A DNA stretch of 64,000 nucleotides, taken from the NCBI RefSeq assembly GCF_027887165.1, contig NC_077227.1:74280305-74344304 (forward strand), in the 5' to 3' direction. This stretch comes from Monodelphis domestica. Lineage: Eukaryota > Chordata > Mammalia > Didelphimorphia > Didelphidae. The position numbers and the translations under genes are program-made. Shown here one piece after another: positions 46,510 to 58,929 of the stretch. Numbering within the stretch: position 1 is the first letter of the stretch; every line of letters begins with the position of its first letter. The notes under the pieces are model-generated. The model worked only from the letters and a program-made list of their open reading frames with translations. It searched no databases and had not been told where the DNA came from.

Positions 46510-46599
46510 GTAAGTGACCATATTCTTAAACTTGCTTGAGTAAACTGGGAGAGTACTAAGCTTTGAATGACTAGTGGGCTGTCTTGAATTAAGGACTTC

Positions 46600-47860
46600 A
46601 AATTCCTCAAAAATCATAACCCATGAAAAACTAGAAAACAATATGGCAGAAGCTAGGCATAGACCAATATATCTCATACCCTAAAGGGTGATACTATAAG
46701 TAAATGGGAAAAATGAATATTTACCTGTCAGATCTATGAGAAAGAGAGAAATTTATTACCAAATATAAGAGCTAGAGAACATTGTAAGAGGTAAATGAAT
46801 ACTTTTGACCATATTAAATTTTAAGTTTTTGTACAAACAAAATCAATGTAAACAACATTAGGAGGGAAATAACAAACTGGGGTGGGGGAATCGTGACAAA
46901 TTTCTTTGTTAAAGGTCTCATTTCTCAAATAGAGAACTACGTCAAATTTATAAGAATACATGCCATTCCCCAGTTGACAAATGGTCAAGGTATATTAACA
47001 ATCAGTTTTCAGATGAAGAAATCAAAACTATTGATAATCATATTAAAATGTTCTAAATCCCTCCTGATTAGAGAAATTCAAATTAGAACAACTCTGAGGT
47101 ACCACCTATCAGACTGGCCAATATCACAGTAAAGGAAAACGATAAACATTAGAGGGGATGTGGCAAAACTGATTCATTAAGGCATGGTTGGTGGAGTTGC
47201 GAACTGCTCCAACCATTCTGGAGGACAATCTGGAACTATGCCCAAAGGGCTTTATGATGGTGCATATCCTTTGATCCAGTAATATCACTATTAGGTCTGT
47301 ATCCCAAAGAGATAAAAAAGAGGGAAAGGATATACTTGTATAAAAATATTTATAGCAGTTCTTTTTGTGGTGGCAAAGATTTAGAAACTGAAGGGATGTC
47401 CATCATCAATAGGGGAACAGCTGAACAAATTGTGTTATATGATACTGATGGTATATTATTGTGCTGTAAGAAATAATGAGCAGGATGATTTCAGAAAGAG
47501 CTGGAAAGACCTATATGAACTGATGCAGAGTGAAATAAGCAGAACCAGGAGACCATTGTACACAATAACAGCAATTCTATGGAATGATCAACTGTGAAAG
47601 ACTTAGCTATTATCAGCCATACAATTATCCAGGTCAATTCTGAGGGACTTATGACAAAAATACTGTCCACCTCCAGAAGAACTACAGAAATTGAACTATG
47701 GGAATTGGAATGCAGATCAAAGCATATGATTTTTCACTTTAGTTTATATATGTTTTTATTTGGGGGTTTTGGTTTTATAGGAGTATTTTCTTACAAAAAT
47801 GAACAATATAGCAATGTTTTGCATGATATACCTACAATGGGGGGGGGTTGTCATATCCAT
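46600..47860 (+). mobile_element. L1 LINE, 5'-truncated (ORF2 end and 3' UTR)
   Basis: Begins about 90 bp into the CHAT intron. ORF2 text includes AGACCAATATATCTCATACC, TTTTGTACAAACAAAATCAA, ATGCCATTCCCCAGTTGAC and TATCCTTTGATCCAGTAATA; the 3' end has GAAATAAGCAGAACCAGGAG and ends at a G-run near 47839-47847. ORF2 is broken in many places. Exact left limit and target duplication not established. Confidence 0.85.
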
Positions 47861-47864
47861 GGAG

Positions 47865-48430
47865 TCCTTCATTTCTTATTCCAAATATTATCCATTTCTT
47901 GGAGGTTAAGAAGTAAGAAGCTTTCCATTTAATTGCATCCATTCCTTATAAAGAGGGATCAGTGGTGGAAATGGAAAAAGGTAGAAACAACTCACAAAGC
48001 AATGACCCTGTGAAGGGGTCCTGTTCCTAGAGAGGGATCATGGGCTGGTCACCATTGTCTCTATTCCAATTAAGGAATCACCCTCAAAAATAAGGGGAAG
48101 TATCAAGAGGGAAGAGTTGTGACCTGTAGTTCACAGAACTTCCAGATTTTCCTTACTGGCCTATGCCTGTTCCCTGAAGGATCTCTCTCTTTTCCTAAAA
48201 GTCAAGCAGGCTTTTATTGTCTGACCTACCCTCTCCACTCCAAACTGTTCCCAAATCTAGCAAGATTCACCATTATAGAGCCTATACTCAATCAGACCTC
48301 CTTAAGGGATGCTGTCTAAGGAGCTGGGAAGCACCCATTTCATTTTGCAAATTTTTTTTAACTTTTAAAACATTTATGCATTTCTATATTTTATGTGCAT
48401 TTATAATCTGTCACTCCCTCTGCATTCCAC
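47865..48430. other. Intronic sequence, no recognisable repeat
   Basis: Mostly single-copy in appearance; short frames only. Confidence 0.5.
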
Positions 48431-48439
48431 CATTGAATA

Positions 48440-49045
48440 ACAACAACAACAAAATGAAAGCTAAAACCTTCAACATAAAGATGCATTATCCAGGAAAACA
48501 ACTCCCTGCATTGGCAATACCTGAAAATGTAGATCTCTCTATCTTAAGGTCATCATATCTCTGACATGTTCTATTTTTAATTTTGATTCTGTTTAGTTTT
48601 GATTATATTTGATATTTAGTCTTCTGGATTTAAGGTTTATTATCCTATTGATGAGAGGTCAAAAGTCTTTCAAAGTTGTTTTTCACTACAATATTGATGA
48701 TTTGTATACATTGTTATTTTAGTTTTACTCACTTAACTGTATCAGATCATCAAAGTCTTCCAATTTTCCTCTGAAATTGTTAATTTCATCATTTCTTATG
48801 GCACAATAATATTCAACTACAAATTCACAGGGCAGAATTCATTTTGCTATTTCTGAATAGGACACTTCCCTTAGTTTTCCATTTTTGTCTACTACAAAAA
48901 GGACTATTATAAATATTTTTGGATATATTCATCCTTTCTCTCTTTCTTTGGCATCTTTTGGATTATAGATCTATTAGTTTGAAAGGGTGTATATCCTTCC
49001 ATGTACTTTGTGTAATTTTTTGCCATGCTGAAATTTTAATAGGCT
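48440..49045 (-). mobile_element. L1 3' end, reversed and diverged
   Basis: TTCTTATGGCACAATAATATTC, AGGACTATTATAAATATTTTTGG, TTGGCATCTTTTGGATTATAG: the reverse of the ORF2 end / 3' UTR seen at 47330-47470. Confidence 0.7.
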
Positions 49046-49115
49046 CCCAACTTGTTCCCTTATCCCAGGTTCCTCTGCCCTCTCCAATCCACCTTGCCCA
49101 CTGTCAAATGGTTTT

Positions 49116-49298
49116 TTTAAGCCCTTAACTTTTGCCATAAATTGGTTCCAAGGCAGAAGAGCATAAAGGCTAGACAATGGAGGGTAAATGACTTGCCCAG
49201 GGTCACACAGCTAGGAAGAGTCTGAGGCCAGATTGGAGCTCAGTACCTTCCATCTTGAGACCTGGTTGTCTATCCACTGAGCCACCTTGCTACCCCTA
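49116..49298 (-). repeat. Marsupial SINE (GGTGGCTC type), reversed, with 12-bp target duplication
   Basis: Flanks TCAAATGGTTTT (49104-49115) and TCAAATGATTTT (49299-49310), one mismatch. Body: GACTTGCCCAGGGTCACACA, CCACTGAGCCACCTTGCTACC. Confidence 0.92.
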
Positions 49299-49609
49299 TC
49301 AAATGATTTTCTAAAATTATATTTCTCCCTCTGGTTGGTCCTTATTAGATAATTTTTAAAATAAAAATTAAATCCTTCATAACAAATATGAATAATCCAA
49401 CAAAACAAATTCCCACATTTTCCATGTTCAAAAATATGTGTCATTCTGCAATTTAAGTCTATCAGCAAGAGGTGGGTAGAGTCTTCTGGGCTCATGATTT
49501 ACCATTCACAAGATAAATTTTCCAAAGATGTGGCTCCCTGTAGATTACTCCTGCCTTATACTTCCCCCCACACACATTGCCTTCAAAAAACATTTTTAAA
49601 ACTTTGAGA

Positions 49610-49790
49610 GAACACTAGGCAAGAACCATGAGACCATATTTCTAGTCTCTTTTTTGACACTGATCTTGGACAAGTCATTTCATTTCTCTGTGCCCCAGAT
49701 TCAGTTTCTTTATCTGTTGAAGAGGATGTTGAACTAAGTGTTACCTAAGTTCCCTTCCAATTCCAGTCCATTCTCCTGTTTCTGAGTACC
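49610..49790 (+). repeat. MIR/CORE SINE
   Basis: CTTGGACAAGTCATTTCATTTC, CAGTTTCTTTATCTGTTGAAG, AAGTTCCCTTCCAATTCCAG. Confidence 0.7.
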
Positions 49791-50334
49791 TAGACCAGAG
49801 TCACAAAATGGTGCCCTCTCATTATTTGGGAATTTTATCCAGGACACTCAGAGGACAATGAATTCCAGAACCTTTGATTGTTTGCACTAGAGGACCAGTA
49901 GAATGACTCATGCTGCTCTAATGGGCTACTCTTAGCCTCTCTTCTCCTTGATGACAACAGGAGGCATTTCATAGAAGTTCTGACATCAAGATACATGTTG
50001 CTGCATGTGTACCCACACCCCATCACAGACATATTTGCCAGGTTGCAAATCTGGGGCATGTTTATACACCATACACCAACTAACAGCTACATGGACAATG
50101 TCATCATACTCTGGGATTGTGGACTTCCTAGTCAAGATCCCAAAAGGTACCAGACCACCTTACTGTTTTATCAGCAAACTAGCTATTTACCATACCTCCC
50201 TAAACTCCTTTAAAATGGAGATGGTATGCCTGGAAAAAAAAACAGGAAGTATTCCCCTGGATGATAATAGACATCTGATCATGGAGAGCTCACTATCTCA
50301 TGAAACAGGCTATTCCATGGAGGCAGCTGTGATA

Positions 50335-50520
50335 TAAAAGAATGTACTAAATCTAGGATCAGAAGAGAAGTATTTAGATATCATCTCTGCTACTTATTAT
50401 CTGTGTGATCAAGAACAAGTCATTTATACTCTCTGGTCCTCAGTTTCCTCACTTGTAAAATGAGGTTTGACTACATGGCCTCTGAGACCCTTTCCAACTC
50501 TAAATCTCTTGTCATGTATG
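50335..50520 (+). repeat. MIR/CORE SINE
   Basis: CTGTGTGATCAAGAACAAGTC, CCTCAGTTTCCTCACTTGTA, CCTTTCCAACTCTAAATCTC. Confidence 0.75.
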
Positions 50521-50924
50521 ATACCTATAGTGCCCTCAAGCTTTAAATTCTGTGATGCTTTTTTGAGGAACAGCTCTATTTGTTATGTTCTTCCTTATGT
50601 GGACCCCAAATCTACCTTCCTATATTTCCAAATACTAGAACTCTCCTCTAAAATCAAGTAGAACAAGTCCAGAACAACTCTCAAATTCTATGATTCTCTG
50701 ATTAATGATCAATTTCCTTGGGGCTCATGGGTCATGGACCTTTCCTAATTTGTCTATTCACATGAAGACCTTTTCCCAAGTGAAGAGGGTTCTGCTCCCA
50801 GGCCAAAGAGAATTCACATCTCTGGGTTCTCCATTTTTCCAGCTTCCACTAGGCAAGTTGCCTCTGCTATCTTGAGGCTTTTTTATATTATATGGCAGCA
50901 TATACCCACTGAAACCTTAGGATC

Positions 50925-51075
50925 TGAGCATTTATAGCTGGAAAGGACCTTGAAGATCACTTAGTCCACCACCAACATTGCATTTTACAAATGAAGAAAC
51001 CGGGGCCCATAGAGATGAAGTAACTTGTCTTCTGATTCTAAATTTGGTGCTCTTTTCACTCCACAATGCTCCCAC
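50925..51075 (+). repeat. CORE-SINE fragment
   Basis: CTGGAAAGGACCTTGAAGATC, CATTTTACAAATGAAGAAACC, GGTGCTCTTTTCACTCCAC. Confidence 0.7.
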
Positions 51076-51079
51076 AATA

Positions 51080-51845
51080 TTCCTGCTCTAGGTATCCAGA
51101 AGAATAAGCAGAACAAAGGGATACAACTGGCCTTTGTTTGTTTTTTGTTTGTTTGTTTGTTTCTGCTTCACTTACATACCTCATTTGAGTTTCCCAATGG
51201 GTATAAAGGTTCAGTGCAAATTCAGAGTTGGAGTCCATTTGGTAGAATGCCACCCATCGCCAAGCCATTACCCCCCCTCCAAGAACTCCTTTCTTCTTCT
51301 CCCTTGTTCTCAAGGATATTTATTGCCCTTTACCTGGAGGAAACAAAAGTAGGTAGAATTAAAGTTGGCCTAGTATTGTATGGTGAAGATAGGATTGGGC
51401 AAGTGGGTCTGACATATAAATGGGGATATCATGGTATCTTGTTTATACAAAATCACCAAAGGCAGCTTCTGCTACATTATGCTTAGACAAAACTGGAGAT
51501 TTTTGTCTCTAGTGTCCAATTTTCATGAGTAGATCAAAGATGTGATTTCAGTTAGTTCTTCCATTGACTGACAGATGGATGTATAATGAGGGTAAATGCT
51601 CAGTCATCACCTGGAAATCCACCTCCCCCACACCAGTGAGATCACAACTTCCTTTGCTGCAGAGTACAACATGTTTTTTGTAAAACAGATCATTTGGCTC
51701 CTTGGCAATGGTGAGAAACCTTTGTCTTTTTAAAACTAATAATCCTAAGAGGGAAAAATTCCACTGAGGGAAATATACAAATAAAAGGCATTCACATAAT
51801 TTAAAATTTTTAACAAAGTAACAAATCACATTTAAGGATTTTTAC
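51080..51845. other. Intronic sequence, no gene
   Basis: A (TTTG)n patch at about 51138-51165. The open frame at 51025-51486 begins in the SINE and has no family motif. Confidence 0.5.
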
Positions 51846-51849
51846 AATT

Positions 51850-52060
51850 TTTTCAATTTCATGTTCTGTTCAGTTAAGAGATGGACAAAGGAAAAGGGTA
51901 CAGAAGGAAAGGAAGGGAAAGAAAAAGTACATGGAAGAAGAAAAGGTAGGGAGAGAGGCAGATAGAAGTTAGAAGGAGGGAGACTAAAGGAGAAGAGGTA
52001 AGAAAAAAGCCAATTAAGATATATACAGAGTAAGAGAAAAAAGAAAAATGTTAGGAAAGA
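51850..52060. repeat. Purine-rich low-complexity tract
   Basis: GGAAAGGAAGGGAAAGAAAA, GAAGGAGGGAGACTAAAGGA. Confidence 0.8.
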
Positions 52061-52678
52061 AGCTTAGTAGTTTCTGAATGAGAGGAAGTGAAATAGAATG
52101 AAGAGCACTCACTTTCAAGTCAAAGGACTCAAATTCCTTTCTCATCTTTGACTCTTACTATCTGTGGCCAACTAGTCCAACCAACTCATTTACTCAAAAT
52201 TTATCCTTCTTGATCTCTCTGCAAGATTTGGCACCACTGACTTCTCCCACCTCCTGGATATTCCCTCTTTCTCTGGGTTGTTGTTATTCTTCTATTCTTT
52301 GATTCTGCTCCTATATGTATGAATGTTGCTTCTCAGTCTATTTTGCTAGGATGATCATACCTGTCTTTAATTAGGATATAACCCAAGGCTCTGACCCAGA
52401 TTCTTTTCTATCTTTTCTCTGCAGTCTTGCACTTAATGTCCTTATAACATCTCCCATAGGTTTAACTACTGTATCTATTGAGATGGCTCCCGGGGATCTA
52501 TATCTAAATGTATATCCATATTCATATCTTTATCTATATGTCTATATCTGTATCTGTATTTATATATATCAAACCCTAGTCTTCCCTGAAATATAGCCCT
52601 AAATCAACAGCCTATTGGACATTCAAACGGAGTGTCCTATAGGCTTCTCAAACTCATCATACTCAAAATAGAATTCAT

Positions 52679-54625
52679 CGTGCCAGAAGGACTATAAAAC
52701 AATGCATACAAAATGAATAATGAACTGCAGGAATTTCATGTGAACTGGAATGACCTCCAGGAATTGATGCAGAGAAAAAGGAGCAGAACCAGGAGAACAA
52801 TATATACAAAGATGGATACACTATGGCACAATCGAATGTAATGGACTTCTCTACTGACAGCAATGCAATGATCCAGGGCAATCCAGAGGAATTTATGAAA
52901 AAGATGCTATCCATGTCCAGAGAAAGAACTGTGGGAGTAGAAACACAGAAGAAAAAAATATGATTGATCACATGGTTCAATGGGGATATGATTGGGGATG
53001 TTGACCCTAAATGATCACTCTATTGCAAATATTAATAATATGGAAATAGGTTTTGAACAATGATACATGTAAAACCCAGTGAAATTGCTTGTTGGCTCTG
53101 GAAGGAGGGAGGGAGGAAAGGAGGGGAAAAGACATGAATCATGTAACCATAGAAAAATATTCTAATTTAATTAATTAAATAAATTTATTTTAAAAAATAA
53201 AATAAATTCTGCAAAGAAAAAATAACCAATATATATTCTTTGAACTAGTGATACCACTAATAGGACTGTATCCCAAAGAAAATTTTAAAACGTGTGAAAT
53301 GACCTTCCTGTACAAAAATATTTATACCAGCTCTCTTTGTGGTGGCAAAGAATTGGAAATTGAAGGAATGTCTTTCAATTGGGGAATTGCTAAACAAATT
53401 GTGTCATATGATGGTGGGATGATGTTGTGTTGTAAGGCAGGATGAACGAGATGACTTCAGAAAGAACTGGAAAGATTTTCATGCACTGATATAGAATGAA
53501 ATAAGCAGAAACAGGAAAGCCTTGTACACAGTAGCAGCAATACTGTGGAATGATCAACTGTGATAGATTTAGCTACTTTCAGCAATACAATGATGCAGAA
53601 CAATTCTGAGTGATTTAGGTAAGGATAATTTTAGGGTTGTGACATAATCTAAATTAATTTTGGTCACCAGGGAATATCCCAAATAAAATACACAAGTCAG
53701 TTTGCAAAGTTATGGTGGTTTAATTAATATAGAGGGAAGAAATTAAGGAGAAGGGAGAGGGAAAAGGTGTAGGCTTTCTCTGGCCTGGCATGTGCCAGGG
53801 GGAGTTCAAAGTCCTCCACCATGAGGTCTCTGAAGAAGATTAGTGGCTTTCTAAGAGGATAGTGTTTGGAAGGTAAAGGAGAAAGAATCAGCCTAAACTC
53901 CGAGAGAGCTCAGTTAAGATGCCTCACCTGAATTAGGCTACTCAGCTTCCTCCAGTATGGTATCAAGGAAAATTCACCACTAAACCCAGGCAATAGCAGC
54001 TGCCACCCAAGATTCCAAAACACTCAGCATGCTCCACCAGCCACCTCTCCACCACCAAAGAGACCAGAGAGAGGAAGTGACGTGAAATATATAGACAGTT
54101 TTTACATCACTTTCTTGTGTCTTACATGTAAATTTGGTAGCTTAAGCTTGACTTAGGACAGCCCAGGGGTCTGTCAGTTGTTTCTGATTCGACATTTGCT
54201 AGCACATGTCTGTTATAGGCCATCCTCCTAACTACTTAATCCTTAAGTATGGGTGTAGACATTCCTGTTTTTGGTAGACTAAGTAGGGTGGAGTAATCTA
54301 AAGTTCACACTTATGACAAAGAATACTATTCACCTCCAGAGAAATAACTGCTGAAGTGAAAATGCAGATGAAAGCATTAGATTTTTCAATTGTTTCTTTG
54401 GGTTTATGCTTTAAAGTTTTGGTTTTATAAGATTACTCACAAAAATGAACAATATGGAAATGTGTTTTGAATGATAATACATGAATAACCCAGATCTAAT
54501 TGCCTACCAGCACCAGGAGGGGGGAAGGTAAAGGAAGGAGGGAGATAAGTTCAATCAAATAAATTAGGAAAACTTGTGTGGAAATTTGTTATTACATGTA
54601 ATTAGTAAAAATAAAAAATAAAGTA
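52679..54625 (+). mobile_element. Tandem L1 3' ends of two subtypes inserted in L2, 14-bp target duplication
   Basis: Flanked by AAAATAGAATTCAT at 52665-52678 and 54626-54639. The first L1 end (52679-53215) ends in an A/T-rich tail and is of the 7100-7880 type; the second (53219-54625) is of the 47300-47850 type (TATCCCAAAGAAAATTTTAA, GAAATAAGCAGAAACAGGAA, AACAATATGGAAATGTG). The second is split by an LTR-like element at 53618-54309. Confidence 0.8.
53618..54309 (-). mobile_element. Probable solitary retroviral LTR (fossil) inside an L1
   Basis: Read on the minus strand it starts TGTGAACTTTAG, has a TATATATTTCACGTCAC promoter-like block, an ATTAAA site and a U5-like TTTTATTTGGGATATTCCCTG. 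It interrupts an L1 3' end whose text resumes at ACTTATGACAAAGAATAC. A short 5-bp target repeat (ATTTA/ACTTA) is possible. No viral genes. Younger than the L1 it splits. Confidence 0.6.
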
Positions 54626-54832
54626 AAAATAGAATTCATTATCTTTCCCCCAAAGTCCACTTCTCTTTTCTATTGCCACAATATTTCTCATAGATATTCC
54701 CTTCTTTAGGCTCACAGTTATCACTCTAGTTCAGGTCTTAATAAGCTCTAGCCTGAACTTTTTCAAAAGCCACCAAATTCATCTCCTTAACACAAGTTTC
54801 TCCCCTCTTTAGTCCATCCTCTACATACCTTT

Positions 54833-55026
54833 TTTAAACCCTTACCTTCAGTCGTAGAATCAAGACTAAGTATTGGTTCCAAGGCAGAAGAGCAGTAAGG
54901 ACTAGACAATTGAGGTTAAGTGGCTTGCCCAGGGTCATACAGCTAGGAAGTGTCTGATCCAGATTTGAACCCAGAATCTCTTGTCTCTAGGCCTGGTTCT
55001 CTATCCACTCATCTACCTAGCTACCC
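54833..55026 (-). repeat. Marsupial SINE (GGTGGCTC type), reversed, inserted in L2
   Basis: Body: AAACCCTTACCTTCAGTCGT, GGCTTGCCCAGGGTCATACA, CATCTACCTAGCTACC. Flanks CCTCTACATACCTTT (54818) and CCTCTATATATCTTT (55027) form a diverged target duplication. Confidence 0.92.
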
Positions 55027-55989
55027 CCTCTATATATCTTTCAAAGTAATTTTCCTAAAGTAATGATTTGCAGAATCTTTTGTCTCTACACAAATTATTG
55101 AGGACCTCCCCAAAGAGCTTTTATTTATATTATGTCAACAGGTATTTATTGTGTTGAAAAATAAAACATCTTAGTATTATTACAAAAATGTCCTAAGAGG
55201 GTCTTGGGGACCCTCAGCTAACCCCAGAACACATGTTATCCCTAGTAAACAAACTCAAGTGGATCCCCAATTACCTATAGTATAAAGTATAAACTCTTCA
55301 GTTCAGTATCCAACCCCTTCTCAACCTGTCCCCAACATACTTTTATAGCCTTATATATTATTTCCCTTCCTCTACTATGTAATCTAAGCAAAGTGGCCTT
55401 TTTTGCTTTCCTCATACACATTATTTATCTCCTAACTCTGTGCCATTGCATTAATTGTCTTCCAGTCTGAGGATTCACTCCCTCCTCACCTCCAACTCTT
55501 AAAATCCCTAGTTACCTTAAAGTTCAGTTCAAGTGTCATTGTCTACATAAGACCCTTCCAATTCCCCGACTATGCCATCCCCACCAACATTATTATGTAT
55601 CTGATTTATATGTGTCTATTTATAGAATCTCCCCATTGGTCTATAAGCTTCTTGAAGTCAGAGACTTACACTTTTGTCTTTGTATCTCCAGCATTTAGAA
55701 GTTTCTGACATAATAATCACTTTATATCTGCTTGTTTATTGATTGATTGAGGAGTACTTGAGACCCAAAGAGGTTCTGACTGTCTAATCACCTCTAGCTG
55801 GCAGGATCATAGAAGAAGTAGCCTTGGTGGCCTAGACCTTGGAAGAGGAAAAGAATTTCCATCAGATGTAGAAGGGAGAATCCCTTCAAGGCATGCATTT
55901 GAAAGTGCATAGAAGTGAGATTGGACACAGTAAGGAGCAGTATATATATCTAGAATGTATAAAATATGAAGAATGAGTGAAATAAAATT

Positions 55990-57250
55990 AAAATAAGGCT
56001 GGAATGTTTGATTAGAACTAAATTGTGGAAGGTCTTGAATGCTCAGTTAAGGCTGTATTTTACATATGAGGTAATGGTGTACCACCAGAGGTTTTTGAGT
56101 AGGGAAGATTCATGATTAGATTTGTGCACTAGTAAGATTGCTTGAACATCAACCTGTAATAGGGAGATTGAACGATGGAAAGATTAAAGGCAGGAAGATC
56201 AGTTATTAGGCTACTATAATCATCTAAGCATGAGGTGATGAGGACTCTAAATTAAGTGATACAGAGGAAGCAGAAAGGAGGAGATAGTTTTGAGAAATGT
56301 TTTCAAATACAAACAAAAGGACTTGACAACCAAATGAATATAGGTGATGAAAGAAAGGGAAGGTGTAAAGTTGACTACGTCAAACCTGGATGAATAAAAA
56401 AAATAGTCCAGCCAGGAACAGAAATTGGGAATTTAGGATAAGAAAAAAAATTTGAAGGAAAGATGATGAATTTTGTTTTAGACATGTGGGATTTGAGGTA
56501 TTAATAGAATGTAAAGGTGGACATCTGTCCAGCATGTAATTAGAAATATGGGACTAGAAGTCAAGAGAGAGTTCAGTCTATAGTTATAGTTATTCATAGA
56601 TATAGTCAGTCAGGGAGTCATTCACATAGTAAATATAGATAAAGTTATAATAGAAGACAAAATTTTCAAAGAAAAAACTACAAAGGGAGTAAAGAAGATG
56701 GTTAAGAACATTTAGCCTTTAGGGATGTTCATGTTTAAGGGATGGAGGAGGAAAGGGAACTAACTACAGAGTCCAACAAGGAGTGAGGGTGGAGAAGACT
56801 CAGAAGGGTATATCAAGAAAGCCAAATGAGAAAGAGCATCCAAAAAAGCTTGTGGTCAACCATATCAACTTCTACCAAAAGGTAATGAAAATTGAAGACT
56901 GAAGTCACTAAACAATTTGGCAATTAGATGGTCATGAATGATGTTGGAGATTTAATAAGTTATTTGTAGTAAATAAATAAAATTTAGTAAGGACAGAAGC
57001 CAGTTTTCATGAAATTAATGAGCAAGGAGGAAAGAGGAAATAAGTATATGACTACTCTTTCCAGCAATTTAATAATAAAGATATCAGGAAGAGATAAGAA
57101 GATTGCTTAACATAACAATAGATTTAAGGATAAGTGCTTTTTTTTTTTTTAGGATGAGGGAGAATTTAGTGTATTTGTACCCAGAGGGAAAGAAGGAAAT
57201 AGAATAGGAGAGATTTAAAGTGAGGGGGAGAGGGAATGGTATATGGAATG
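55990..57250 (-). mobile_element. L2 LINE fragment, reversed and diverged
   Basis: Plus-strand text GAAGGTCTTGAATGCTCAGTT, GAAAGATGATGAATTTTGTTTTAG, GGTGGACATCTGTCCAGCATG, ACTCTTTCCAGCAATTTAATA and AGGATGAGGGAGAATTTAGTG follows the reverse of L2 3' sequence as I remember it. It lies head to tail against the plus-strand L2 that ends at 55745. Confidence 0.55.
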
Positions 57251-57254
57251 TGGT

Positions 57255-57665
57255 GTTAAAGGAGACAGATGGTGATAATAGTCATCAGTAGTAAGGTTAG
57301 TTTTGTCAAGGAGAATAATTTTATTATCTGAGACTAAAAGGAAAGAAAGGATTTGAGAACACATCTTTAGAGTTAAAGAGAAGATCTAAGGTAGCTCATG
57401 TCAAATCATCTCAGTTTTCCCATTTTCAGTCCTTTTGATGCCATCTTAAAGGGTGTTGGATGGAGTTGGAGGATTGAAGAGAATGTAAAATTTTGGCAAA
57501 TGTTGCCTTGGGGAACATCATAGTCAATTAAAGATAATAAAGGTTGCCATGTATCAGTGAAAGCCCATTTGGAATTAATGACCACATTTTTATTGGTGGA
57601 CTAAGTCAGCATAGTTCTGTGACTTATCTATCTCTCCATTTCAGGGATTGAAGTGGAGAAGGTGA
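57255..57665. other. Intronic sequence, no recognisable feature
   Basis: May be the weakly preserved continuation of the reversed L2. Confidence 0.45.
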
Positions 57666-57667
57666 AT

Positions 57668-57840
57668 CAATCGATAACTATGTATTAAGTACCCAATATG
57701 TGTTGAGCACTGTCCTGGGTACTGGAAATACAAAACCAAAGATGAAATAGTCCCTGCCCTCAAGGAATTTATATTTTATCAGAGATAACATATACATAGA
57801 TGGACATATATAAAATAAGAATACACAAAAGAAATATGAA
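57668..57840 (+). repeat. Ancient mammalian repeat
   Basis: ACTATGTATTAAGTACCCAATATG, CTGGGTACTGGAAATACAAA, CCCTGCCCTCAAGGAATTTA. Confidence 0.7.
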
Positions 57841-57844
57841 GTAA

Positions 57845-58398
57845 TGTTGGGATGGTGAGAGTTAATCAAAGTGGGGGACTTGTGAGGCAAGATGAGTGGA
57901 AAGGTTGGGTTTGGGGCATGTTCAAGAGTGGACGAAAATGCATATTAAAATAGCTAACCATTGTGTCAAGATTGTGAAGGGAGCTGAAGTCAGAACAGGG
58001 ATTATGAACTGAAATAACAGGAAGTGGTGAAGCTATTGAGGATTCCAATGAGGGTGAAGAGCAGGCTCTGTGAGAACAAGGAAAGAGGTCCTTAGTAGCA
58101 GTAGATGGTAAGGTGATGCCTACATAGAGTAGAGCAAATATGAGACCTAGAGCAGAGCATGGATGAATGCTAACCCAAACTTTGCAATGCTAGCTACAAT
58201 TTCATCAAGAGCTATCTTCCCTGTGGTGGGAGCAGGGATGGGAGGGAGCAGAGGAAACAAGGTACAATTAGAGAAAGAATATAAGCTCTTATCTTCAAAA
58301 GATGAAGTTTCATTTCTCTTAGTCCATGCCTTAGAGGCTGGGTTCCCAGTTCAAACCTTCTTGGCCTATGATATCGATTACTTTGCTCTCTGCCCATG
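57845..58398. other. Intronic sequence, no recognisable repeat
   Basis: Single-copy in appearance. An open frame runs from 58163 into the CHAT exon but in a different reading frame from the protein. Confidence 0.5.
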
Positions 58399-58403
58399 CT
58401 CAG

Positions 58404-58595
58404 ATGCTGCCCAAACTTCCTGTACCACCACTGCAGAAGACCCTGGCCATGTACCTCCAGTGCATGAAACACCTAGTGCCTGAGGAGCAGTACAAGAAGA
58501 GCAAGGTGATTGTGGAGCAGTTTGGGGCCCCTGGGGGCCTAGGGGAGAGCTTACAGCAGAAACTCTTGGAAAGAAGGGAGAAGACAACAAACTGG
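58404..58595 (+). CDS. CHAT: Choline acetyltransferase, second coding exon
   Basis: This exon has 64 codons, acceptor CTCAG at 58399-58403 and donor GTAAGG at 58596, phase 0 at both ends. The translation begins [20 protein letters not shown] and ends [11 protein letters not shown], which is the conserved N-terminal part of the carnitine/choline acyltransferase fold; placental CHAT reads [19 protein letters not shown] and LLERQEKTANW. The leading ATG codon is internal, not a start. The intron before it is about 11.9 kb and full of L1 and L2 copies; the intron after it is about 2.3 kb. The catalytic histidine lies further downstream, outside the window. Confidence 0.96.
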
Positions 58596-58929
58596 GTAAG
58601 GAGTCACCACATTATAAAACCCAACTGAGGCAAGTGGAAAGGGAGTGTGACAAGTTCTATATTTCTAACACCCCTGGCACCATAATTTAGTTTACTTTGT
58701 AAAAGTCTGTATTCTTCTCAAAGCCTCCTTCCACCCACAGTGCTTGGTAGCATCTTGGACTTTACCCATTCAAAGGTATATAATAATTTGGTTTCCTTGC
58801 ACATGTAGAGACTTTATATGTTCCGCCCCAATGTTTTCTCATACATTTCCTTCTTAACAATAAATATTATTAAAAACTTACTCTATTCAAGACAAATGTA
58901 GAGAACTGATGAATTTTCAAGATAAGTGT

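Larger units (their letters stand above)
52195..55745 (+). mobile_element. L2 LINE 3' region split by an L1 nest and a SINE
   Basis: The left part (to 52664) has TTGGCACCACTGACTTCTCC and TTCTCAAACTCATCATACTC; it resumes at 54640 with ATCTTTCCCCCAAAGTCCAC, then AAGTATAAACTCTTCAGTTCAG, GAAGTCAGAGACTTACACTT and a GTTTATTGATTGATTGA end. Two blocks joined at the 14-bp duplication restore L2 order. A GATA-type ATCTATATCT patch lies at 52497-52570. Confidence 0.8.
46510..58403 (+). other. CHAT: CHAT intron between first and second coding exons
   Basis: About 11.9 kb bounded by GTAAGT and CTCAG. It holds an L1 in each orientation, an L2 split by an L1/LTR nest, an antisense L2 and several SINEs. No further coding exon fits the protein, since the flanking exons join in phase 0 to give the conserved sequence. 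Confidence 0.9.

Noticed and set aside
51025-51486. 153-codon open frame in the CHAT intron
   Set aside because: Starts inside a SINE fragment and crosses a TTTG repeat; no motif or splice context.
58163-58483. 106-codon frame overlapping the second CHAT exon
   Set aside because: Reads the exon in a different frame from the conserved protein and begins in intron.
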